6,333 nucleotides of DNA from JARFUG01 sp050485365 (GTDB taxonomy: Bacteria > Desulfobacterota > Desulfuromonadia > Desulfuromonadales > JACZKF01): positions 1 through 6,333 of the forward strand of contig JBJHBH010000132.1 of NCBI GenBank assembly GCA_050485365.1, read 5' to 3'. Below, one piece after another: positions 1 through 4,840 of this stretch. Position 1 is the first letter of the stretch, and the number at the start of each line of letters is the position of its first letter. A program made the position numbers and the translations under genes. The notes below the pieces were generated by a model. It made no database searches. It was not told the origin of the DNA and saw only the letters and a list, made by a program, of their open reading frames with translations.

Positions 1-1
1 C

Positions 2-451
2 CGCTACATCCCCGATTTCGCCGCGGCCGGCGCCGACATCATCACCGTGCACGCCGAGGCGTCGGTCCACCTGCACCGCACCGTGCAGCTCATCCGCTCG
101 CTGGGCAAGAAGGCGGGCGTCTCCCTCAACCCCGCCACCCCCGTCTCGGCCCTCGAGATCATCCTCGACGATCTCGACCTGGCGCTGGTGATGACGGTCA
201 ACCCCGGCTTCGGCGGCCAGGGGTTCATCGAGGGGTGCCTGCCGAAGATCGAGGCGCTGCGCCGCGAGATCGACCGCCGCCGCCTCGGGGTGGAGCTGCA
301 GGTCGACGGCGGAGTGAAGACCGACAACATCGGGCGCATCGCCGCCGCCGGGGCGGACGTCTTCGTCGCCGGCAGCGCCGTCTTCGCCACCGCCGACTAC
401 GGCGCGACCATCGCCGCGCTGAAGCGAAACGCGGTGACGGTCACGGTGTGA
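2..451 (+). CDS. rpe: Ribulose-phosphate 3-epimerase, 3' part (5' end outside window)
   Basis: Interconverts D-ribulose 5-phosphate and D-xylulose 5-phosphate in the cytosolic pentose phosphate pathway. The frame is open from the window edge (first full codon at 2) and gives 149 residues, so about 70 residues of the usual ~220 are missing upstream. Visible family signatures: the TVHAEAS strand, whose His (about fragment residue 17) matches a metal ligand of the family; the hallmark VNPGFGGQGFI phosphate/active-site loop; and LQVDGGVKTDNI, whose Asp is the second catalytic acid/metal ligand, followed by the GADVFVAGSAVF phosphate-binding end of the TIM barrel. The GTG at 47 is only an internal codon, because homology to the family continues upstream of it. 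The stop TGA (449-451) overlaps the start of the next gene, so the two are probably cotranscribed. Family assignment is very secure; the start cannot be seen. Confidence 0.96.
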   Translation, partial: RYIPDFAAAGADIITVHAEASVHLHRTVQLIRSLGKKAGVSLNPATPVSALEIILDDLDLALVMTVNPGFGGQGFIEGCLPKIEALRREIDRRRLGVELQVDGGVKTDNIGRIAAAGADVFVAGSAVFATADYGATIAALKRNAVTVTV

Positions 452-1029
452 GGGTCGATCCGCAGGCGATCCGGGCCGCTCTGGCCGCCCACCGCCGCGT
501 CGCCATCGATCGGGGCGAGCTGCGCGCGGCGGCCGTCCTCGTGCCGCTGTTCGAAAAAGAGGGCGAAGGGCATGTGCTGCTCACCCGGCGCGCCGAGACG
601 ATGAACCACCACCGAGGCGAGATCGCCTTCCCCGGCGGGGTGCGCCACGGCGCCGACGCCGACCTGCTCGCCACGGCGCTGCGCGAGACGCACGAGGAGG
701 TGGGGATCGCCCCTTCGGACGTGACGGTGCTGGGGCGCCTCGACGACATCGTCTCGGTCCACGGCTACCACGTCACCCCCTTTGTCGGCGTCTTCCCCCA
801 CCCCTATCCCCTTCGCGCCGACGCGCGCGAGATCGCCCGGATTCTGGAGGTCCCCCTGTCGGTGCTCGCCGATCCGGCGCGCTGCCGGCAGGAGGACTGG
901 CGCCACCGCGGCAGGGAATATCCGGTGTGGTTCTACACCGTTGGCGACGACGAGATCTGGGGGCTCACCGCCGCCGTCCTTCGGCAGTTTCTGCAGCGCG
1001 CCGCCGACGCCTTGCGCCCGGGGGATTAA
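448..1029 (+). CDS. Nudix hydrolase, CoA pyrophosphatase-like (NudL/UPF0035 family)
   Basis: A 193-residue Nudix protein, the usual size for bacterial CoA pyrophosphatases, which cleave CoA (often oxidised CoA) or related nucleotides to 4'-phosphopantetheine and 3',5'-ADP. The UPF0035 signature that marks this subfamily is seen as LLTRRAETMNHHRGE (44-58) followed by IAFPGG (59-64). The Nudix helix RETHEEVG (79-86) keeps the Arg and the three Glu for metal binding and catalysis. The more variable upstream Glu of the Nudix box is not obvious; the loop reads GGVRHGADAD. A WGLTA motif (171-175) and the C-terminal helix are typical of the family. The GTG at 448 was chosen because it overlaps the rpe stop as GTGA, gives the normal length and excludes a non-homologous arginine-rich extension upstream. 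No good Shine-Dalgarno is seen, which fits translational coupling to rpe. The actual substrate is inferred from the family. Confidence 0.9.
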   Translation: MRVDPQAIRAALAAHRRVAIDRGELRAAAVLVPLFEKEGEGHVLLTRRAETMNHHRGEIAFPGGVRHGADADLLATALRETHEEVGIAPSDVTVLGRLDDIVSVHGYHVTPFVGVFPHPYPLRADAREIARILEVPLSVLADPARCRQEDWRHRGREYPVWFYTVGDDEIWGLTAAVLRQFLQRAADALRPGD

Positions 1030-1097
1030 CCTGTAGACTTTTGAATTTGGGAATCCGGACGATCGGAGTGTGAATTTTTTCGGGAGGGAACGCGGCC
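1030..1097 (+). promoter_or_regulatory. Short intergenic leader with Shine-Dalgarno for the sensor gene
   Basis: A 68-bp gap before the sensor gene, AT-richer than its surroundings. A strong purine Shine-Dalgarno (GGAGGG, 1083-1088) sits 9 nt before the ATG at 1098 and supports that start. A TTGAAT hexamer at 1041-1046 has no convincing -10 partner at normal spacing, and I see no terminator hairpin after the Nudix gene. The sensor may therefore have its own weak promoter here or be read through from rpe. Confidence 0.5.
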
Positions 1098-2336
1098 ATG
1101 GCGTCGATCCGCAACCTGAGCCTGTCGGCGAAGATCAATCTGACCATCGCCCTGATTCTCCTTCTCTTCTTCGCCCTCTCCGCCTTCTTCAGCCACCGCC
1201 AGCAGACGCGCTACATCATCGGCGAGGCGGTGGAGAAATCGCGCATCATCGCCTTCGAGGCGATCCACACCCGCGAATACCTCTCCAACGAATACCAAAA
1301 GGGGGGCGTCGAGCTCTCGGAGGAGCGCTACGGCCTGATCCCCGTCGTCGCCTCCAACCGCATCGGCGCCCTGGTCGGCGAGGACATCGGCTACGCCATC
1401 CGCCAGGTCTCCGACCGCTACCGCAACCCGCGCAACGCGCCGGACCCTTACGAGTCGGCCGTCCTGCAGCGCTTCTACGACGAGCCCGGCCTGCAGGAGT
1501 ACTACTCGATCTCCATGCTGGAGGGGGAGCGGGTCTTTCGCTACATGCAGGCCTTCACCGCCGACCAGAGCTGCCTGGAGTGCCACGGCAACCCCGAGGA
1601 CGCCCCCGACTACATCAAGGCCCTCTTCCCCGAAGAGGAGGACCCCGCCTACCACTACCAGATCGGGCAGGTCATCGGCGCCGCCTCGGTGACGATCCCC
1701 ATGGAGCGCCTGGCGCACCAGATCTACGCCAATCTGCGCACCGAGGTCCTGATTTCGGGGGGGATCTTTCTGGCGCTGATCACCTGCGTCGGGCTGCTGA
1801 TGCGCATGAGCGTCACCCGTCCTCTGGAGCAGTTGGGGGCGGTGGTCGGCGAGATCGTGCGCACCGGGCGTCTGGAGGAGAAGATCCCGCCTCGGGGCGC
1901 CGACGAGATCGGGGCGCTCATCGTCGGTTTCAACGAGATGATCGACAACCTGCGCGAGAAGACCGATCATCTGGAGGAGTCCGAGCGGCGCTTTCGCCTG
2001 CTGACCGAGAACGCCCGCGAGGGGATCGTCTCCTTTCTGGCCAACGGGCAGATCATCCTGTTCAACCGACAGGCCGAGCACCTCTTCGGCTACTCGAAGA
2101 TGGAGGCGCTGGGGATGTCGGTCGATCGCCTCGTCGACCCCGAATGCGCCTCGCTAAAGCAGGAGGGGGCCGAGGCGTATCTGCTTCGGGAAGGGGAGAA
2201 GATGCTCTACCGCACCCACATCGTGCCGTGCCGCCGCCGCGACGGCTCCTCCGTCACGCTGGAGCTCTCCCTTTCGGTGACCGACTCGGAGGGGCACCGC
2301 TTCTATACCGCATTTCTGCGCGAAGTCCCGGCGTAG
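1098..2336 (+). CDS. Membrane haem-binding sensor: DUF3365 (Tll0287-like) - HAMP - PAS, no output domain
   Basis: A 412-residue inner-membrane sensor. Order: TM helix 1 (about 13-32); a periplasmic DUF3365/Tll0287-like domain (about 40-205) with family features such as RNPRNAPDPYE (109-119) and a single c-type haem site CLECH (159-163, Cys159/Cys162/His163); TM helix 2 (about 217-239); HAMP linker (about 240-290, TRPLEQL start and ADEIGALIVGFNEM core); then one PAS domain (about 296-412, ERRFRLLTENAREGI to HRFYTAFLREV). Proteins of this type normally pass a haem, redox or gas signal to a histidine kinase, GGDEF or methyl-accepting domain. Here the frame stops right after the PAS fold, so no kinase, cyclase or chemotaxis module is present. 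Haem attachment would need cytochrome c maturation in the periplasm. Start supported by GGAGGG at 1083-1088. The stop lies in the palindrome at 2333-2360. Domain calls are strong; the signal and the partner are unknown. Confidence 0.9.
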   Translation: MASIRNLSLSAKINLTIALILLLFFALSAFFSHRQQTRYIIGEAVEKSRIIAFEAIHTREYLSNEYQKGGVELSEERYGLIPVVASNRIGALVGEDIGYAIRQVSDRYRNPRNAPDPYESAVLQRFYDEPGLQEYYSISMLEGERVFRYMQAFTADQSCLECHGNPEDAPDYIKALFPEEEDPAYHYQIGQVIGAASVTIPMERLAHQIYANLRTEVLISGGIFLALITCVGLLMRMSVTRPLEQLGAVVGEIVRTGRLEEKIPPRGADEIGALIVGFNEMIDNLREKTDHLEESERRFRLLTENAREGIVSFLANGQIILFNRQAEHLFGYSKMEALGMSVDRLVDPECASLKQEGAEAYLLREGEKMLYRTHIVPCRRRDGSSVTLELSLSVTDSEGHRFYTAFLREVPA

Positions 2337-2380
2337 GGGCGCGATTCGTCGCGCCCCTACTTTCTTTTCCTTTGTTTTTG
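2333..2380 (+). terminator. Intrinsic terminator made of a perfect palindrome plus T-rich tract
   Basis: A perfect 12-bp inverted repeat, GTAGGGGCGCGA (2333-2344) and TCGCGCCCCTAC (2349-2360), encloses a TTCG loop (2345-2348). It is followed directly by a T-rich run (2361-2380) on the plus strand. This is the classic form of a Rho-independent terminator for the sensor gene. The TAG stop of that gene (2334-2336) lies inside the left arm. The arm resembles short palindromes that occur as dispersed intergenic repeats in some bacteria, so it may be a repeat copy reused as a terminator. Confidence 0.8.
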
Positions 2381-2395
2381 TGGCATAACCTCTGC
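2381..2395 (+). promoter_or_regulatory. Candidate sigma-54 (-24/-12) promoter of the methionine gene
   Basis: TGGCATAACCTCTGC has the invariant GG (2382-2383) and GC (2394-2395) separated by exactly 10 nt and matches the sigma-54 consensus TGGCACG-N4-TTGC at TGGCA and TGC. Transcription would begin near 2406, giving a 5' leader of about 30 nt before the ATG at 2437. No upstream activator (enhancer-binding protein) site was recognised, and no better sigma-70 promoter is visible. No SAM or cobalamin riboswitch fits in the short leader. One motif match only, so tentative. Confidence 0.4.
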
Positions 2396-2436
2396 GTTGC
2401 TTTGGTCTGTCCACTTTTCCTTTCCGTAAAGATTCG

Positions 2437-4284
2437 ATGAACCCATCTCTTTCCAGCAGCTCTTTTCTCCAGCGACTCGCCGAGGAGGTTCTCGTCGGCG
2501 ACGGCGCCATGGGGACCCTGCTGTACAGCCGGGGCATCCCCCTCGACGTCAATTTCGAGCACCTCAACCTCGTGCAGCCCTCGCTCGTCGCCGACGTGCA
2601 CACCGAATACGCCCGGGCCGGGGCGCAGGTGCTGGAGACGAACACCTTCGGCGCCAACGCTCTGCGCCTGGGGGCCATCGGTCTGGAGAAGAAGGTGGGG
2701 GCGATCAACGAGGCCGGGGCGCGTCTGGCCCGCCGGGCGGCCGGCTCCGAGCGCTTCGTGGCGGGGGCCGTCGGGCCGCTCCTTCTGCCCAAGGGGGAGC
2801 AGGGGGAGCTGCCGCGCGCCCAGAAGGAACAGGTGCTGCGCGAGCAGATGGAGGCGTTAGCGCAAGGGGGGGTCGATCTCTTCATCCTGGAGACCTTCGC
2901 GCGTCTGGAGGATATGGAGATCGCGCTGGCGCTGGCGAAGCGGATCGGTCTGCCCGCGGTGGCGCAGATGGCCTTTTTGCAGGAGGGGCGCACCCGCGAG
3001 GGGGTTTCGGCCGAAGTGGCGGCGGTGCGTCTGGGCGACGCCGGGGCGGCGGTGCTGGGCGCCAACTGCGGCGCCGGACCCCGTGAGATGCTGCAGATTC
3101 TGGAGCGCCTCGCCGCCTCCTCCGCGTTGCCGCTGTCGGCCTTCCCCAATTCGGGGCTTCCGCAGTACGTCGATGGGCGCTACATCTATCTGGCCACCCC
3201 CGAGTATTTCGCCGCCAGGGGGCGCGAGATGGCCTCGGCCGGCGCTTCCCTTGTCGGGGGGTGCTGCGGCACGACACCCGAGCACATCCGTCTTCTGGCC
3301 GAGGCCCTGAAAGGAGCCCGCCCCGCCGTCCGCCCCGCCCCCGCCCGCCGGGAGATCCGCACCACCCGGCCGGAGGCGCAGGCGCCCGAGCGGCGCACCT
3401 TTTTGGACGCGTGGGGGGAGCGCCCTCTCGTGACGGTGGAGCTCGACCCCCCCCGAGGGCTCGAATGCGGCAAGATCCTCGGCGCCGCCCGCGCGCTGAC
3501 CGAGGCGGGGGTCGACGCCATCAGCCTGGCGGAAAATCCCCTCGCCCGCATCCGCATGGGGAACATCGCCCTGGCCACCCGCATCCAGCGCGAGACGGGG
3601 GTGGAGGTGATCGTCCACGTCACCTGCCGCGACCGCAACCTCATCGGACTGCACTCCGAAATGATGGGGGCGCATCTTCTGGGGGTCCGCACGGTGCTGG
3701 CGGTCACGGGAGATCCGGTCTCGGTGGGGGGAGAGGCGGGGGCGACGAGCGTCTTCGACCTCAATTCGGTGGGGCTCCTCGAGCTCCTCTCGGCGCTCAA
3801 CGAGGGGCGCAGTCTCCTGGGGGCCGAGCTCGAAGGCAGGACGTCGTTTCTGCTCGGGGCGGCCTTCAATCCGAACCTGGCGAGCATGGAGGGGCAGCTT
3901 CGGCGCCTGCAGAAGAAGATCGCCGCCGGCGCCCGCTTCGTGCAGACCCAGCCGGTCTACTCGGCCGCGATCCTCGAGGCGCTGCTGTCGCGCACCGAAT
4001 CGGCGGGGATCCCCGTTCTGGTGGGGCTGCTCCCCCTGGTGAGCGAGCGCAACGCCGAGTTTCTGCACAACGAGGTCCCCGGCATCACATTGCCCGAGGA
4101 GGTGCGCGCGCGCATGCACGGCAAGCGGGGGGAAGAGGGGGTCGCCGAAGGGACGGCCATCGCCCGCGAGTTGATCGAGATCGGTCGCGGCCGCGTGGCG
4201 GGGTGGTACATCATGCCCCCCTTCGGCAAGGTCGACATCGCCCTGGCTCTGATGCGCTTCATCCGGGAAGAATCAAGGGACTAA
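2437..4284 (+). CDS. Bifunctional homocysteine S-methyltransferase / 5,10-methylenetetrahydrofolate reductase (YitJ-like)
   Basis: A 615-residue cytosolic fusion of two methionine-pathway enzymes, at the usual length of this family. Residues about 10-292 form the homocysteine S-methyltransferase barrel: GDGAMGT (21-27), ETNTFGAN (67-74), and the zinc/homocysteine cysteines Cys211 (GANCGAG) and Cys276-Cys277 (GGCCGTTPEHI). A proline/arginine-rich linker spans about 293-320. Residues about 321-612 form the FAD-dependent MetF-like barrel: VELDPPR (334-340, catalytic-type Glu335), LAVTGDP (421-427, Asp426), FVQTQPVY (501-508) and the GWYIMPPFGK end. It would reduce methylene-THF to methyl-THF and methylate homocysteine. 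Unlike MetH it has no cobalamin-binding or reactivation domain, so the methyl donor of the first half (methyl-THF, S-methylmethionine or a separate corrinoid protein) cannot be told from sequence. The ATG at 2437 has only a weak Shine-Dalgarno (TAAAG), but no other in-frame start fits upstream. Convergent with the glutaredoxin gene, with 44 bp between. Confidence 0.93.
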   Translation: MNPSLSSSSFLQRLAEEVLVGDGAMGTLLYSRGIPLDVNFEHLNLVQPSLVADVHTEYARAGAQVLETNTFGANALRLGAIGLEKKVGAINEAGARLARRAAGSERFVAGAVGPLLLPKGEQGELPRAQKEQVLREQMEALAQGGVDLFILETFARLEDMEIALALAKRIGLPAVAQMAFLQEGRTREGVSAEVAAVRLGDAGAAVLGANCGAGPREMLQILERLAASSALPLSAFPNSGLPQYVDGRYIYLATPEYFAARGREMASAGASLVGGCCGTTPEHIRLLAEALKGARPAVRPAPARREIRTTRPEAQAPERRTFLDAWGERPLVTVELDPPRGLECGKILGAARALTEAGVDAISLAENPLARIRMGNIALATRIQRETGVEVIVHVTCRDRNLIGLHSEMMGAHLLGVRTVLAVTGDPVSVGGEAGATSVFDLNSVGLLELLSALNEGRSLLGAELEGRTSFLLGAAFNPNLASMEGQLRRLQKKIAAGARFVQTQPVYSAAILEALLSRTESAGIPVLVGLLPLVSERNAEFLHNEVPGITLPEEVRARMHGKRGEEGVAEGTAIARELIEIGRGRVAGWYIMPPFGKVDIALALMRFIREESRD

Positions 4285-4328
4285 CGCGGGGATCGCTCCG
4301 GAGGGTCGGCAGGTGTGAGGGTGGCCGT
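4285..4328. other. Convergent 44-bp spacer without visible terminator
   Basis: Separates the ends of the methionine gene (plus) and the glutaredoxin gene (minus). It holds an 8-bp palindrome, CTCCGGAG, but no stable stem followed by a T run on either strand. Termination here is either Rho-dependent or lies within the opposing gene. Confidence 0.4.
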
Positions 4329-4583
4329 TCAGATCCCGAGGCGGTCATCGAGCTCGCCGCGCTCCTCCAGGGCGAAGAGGTCGTCGCATCCGCCGAGCAG
4401 CTGGTCGTCGGCGAAGATTTCGGGGACGGTGGTGCGCCCCGAGCGCTGGCGCATCTCGGCTTCTTTTTGCGGATCGCCTCCGACGTCGTATTCGGTGAAG
4501 CGAACCCCCTTGAGCTCGAGAAGCTCTTTGGCCCGGCGGCAGTAGGGGCAGTAGCTCTTGGTGTAGATCTCCACATGCTTCAT
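4329..4583 (-). CDS. grxC: Glutaredoxin (GrxC-like, dithiol CPYC)
   Basis: An 84-residue protein, full length for a small bacterial glutaredoxin that reduces disulfides or glutathionylated thiols in the cytosol. It shows the dithiol active site CPYC (Cys12-Cys15) after the first strand (HVEIYTKSY), the cis-proline loop TTVPEIF (Pro54) and the GG motif with CDDL (64-69) that binds glutathione. The ATG at 4583-4581 was chosen because GGAGG lies just upstream with good spacing and because the domain begins there. Longer in-frame extensions upstream read as non-homologous sequence. Codons past the promoter are not needed for the fold. Divergent from the SfrB-like oxidoreductase, so both may share a redox-linked control region, but that is inference. 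The exact subtype (GrxC versus other small glutaredoxins) is less sure than the family. Confidence 0.93.
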   Translation of the reverse strand: MKHVEIYTKSYCPYCRRAKELLELKGVRFTEYDVGGDPQKEAEMRQRSGRTTVPEIFADDQLLGGCDDLFALEERGELDDRLGI

Positions 4584-4602
4584 GGCGCTCCTCCTTCCGT
4601 TC

Positions 4603-4630
4603 AGTCTACAGCAGGAGAACGGCGATTCAA
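4603..4630 (-). promoter_or_regulatory. Candidate sigma-70 promoter of the glutaredoxin gene
   Basis: Read on the minus strand, TTGAAT (4630-4625) and TAGACT (4608-4603) are 16 nt apart, each matching the sigma-70 hexamers at 4 of 6 positions. Transcription would start near 4596, leaving a very short leader that still contains the GGAGG Shine-Dalgarno (about 4589-4593 read in reverse). A perfect TTGACA farther upstream (4681-4676) has no matching -10, so this site is preferred. Motif-based only. Confidence 0.4.
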
Positions 4631-4726
4631 GGCGCGCCAGCGAAGGGCCGAAGGAGCGCGCGCGACCGTCGATTGTGTCAATTTCCCCTTGAACCGCATG
4701 TACGTTTATGGTATTTAACTGCATAC

Positions 4727-4734
4727 TGTATACA
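4727..4734. promoter_or_regulatory. TGTATACA palindrome, possible GntR-family operator
   Basis: An 8-bp perfect palindrome, with flanks reading CTGTATACAA, in the AT-rich part of the intergenic region. FadR/FCD-type GntR regulators often bind sites built on GT-N(0-4)-AC, and this fits that pattern. It overlaps a candidate -10 (TATACA, 4729-4734), so binding would be expected to repress. Chance occurrence in AT-rich DNA cannot be excluded, and no regulator gene is in the window. Confidence 0.35.
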
Positions 4735-4750
4735 AAATAGGGAGAGGCAA

Positions 4751-4840
4751 GTGCCTGCTAAAGGTGCTGACTTTCCCTTTTTTCAGGGGTTCCGCCCTCC
4801 TTTTTCCGGGCGGACGGGGCCCGTGAGGAGGTCCTCTTGA
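4751..4840 (+). other. Possible 29-residue leader ORF overlapping the SfrB-like start
   Basis: A GTG-started frame of 29 codons plus stop, preceded by GGGAGAGG (4740-4747). Its TGA (4838-4840) overlaps the TTG start of the oxidoreductase as TTGA, the geometry of translational coupling. The peptide begins MPAKGADFPFFQGF and is rich in Phe and Pro. Its codons (CCT, GCT, GGT, TTT) are unlike the GC-ending codons of the neighbours, and the peptide matches no family I know. If the mRNA starts near 4741, most of the upstream purine motif would be at the very 5' end. It may equally be an accidental frame in the leader. Confidence 0.2.
4826..4831 (+). promoter_or_regulatory. Shine-Dalgarno deciding the TTG start of the SfrB-like gene
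   Basis: AGGAGG lies 5 nt before TTG at 4837-4839 and is the only strong ribosome binding site near the start of this frame. No ATG or GTG is in frame with it nearby; the first in-frame ATG is residue 43, inside conserved-looking sequence. GAGG (4825-4828) can pair with CCTC (4833-4836), leaving a 4-nt loop, so the site may be partly masked in the mRNA. Confidence 0.75.

Larger units (their letters stand above)
4584..4836. promoter_or_regulatory. Divergent intergenic control region (glutaredoxin / SfrB-like gene)
   Basis: A 253-bp region between divergent genes. The half near the glutaredoxin gene is GC-rich apart from its promoter. Positions about 4681-4740 are markedly AT-rich and probably hold the plus-strand promoter: TTGAAC (4689-4694) is 17 nt from TATTTA (4712-4717), and a TATACA hexamer (4729-4734) sits where a start near 4741 would place a -10. 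A perfect TGTATACA palindrome overlaps the latter. After it comes a leader with several inverted repeats: GGGAGAG (4740-4746) pairing with CTTTCCC (4771-4777) with one wobble, AGGCA/TGCCT (4745-4756), and TCCGCCC/GGGCGGA (4791-4797 and 4808-4814). I recognise no known riboswitch class or tRNA here. Confidence 0.5.

Noticed and set aside
235..447. Upstream extension of the Nudix reading frame into rpe
   Set aside because: Residues are arginine-rich and non-homologous, and lie wholly within the conserved rpe C-terminal part; GTG at 448 gives the normal family length.
1026..2081. Long open frame on the minus strand opposite the sensor gene
   Set aside because: Its product is low-complexity, rich in Asp/Gly/Val/Arg, with no recognisable domain; it is the antisense shadow typical of GC-rich codons, and the plus frame has clear domains.
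2857..4119. 420-codon open frame on the minus strand opposite the methionine gene
   Set aside because: Compositional shadow of a well-supported coding frame, with no family features or ribosome binding site.
3261..4718. 485-codon plus frame overlapping the methionine and glutaredoxin genes
   Set aside because: Arginine/proline/glycine-rich out-of-frame reading of GC-rich DNA that runs antisense through the glutaredoxin gene; no domain.
4698..4718. Six-codon ATG frame (MYVYGI) in the AT-rich island
   Set aside because: No Shine-Dalgarno, and it lies over the likely promoter of the downstream gene.
4584..4724. N-terminal extension of the glutaredoxin
   Set aside because: Runs through the promoter and Shine-Dalgarno; the family fold begins at the ATG at 4583.
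4740..4836. Cyclic di-GMP (GEMM) riboswitch, considered because such elements are common in Geobacter relatives
   Set aside because: The conserved core strings of that class are absent.
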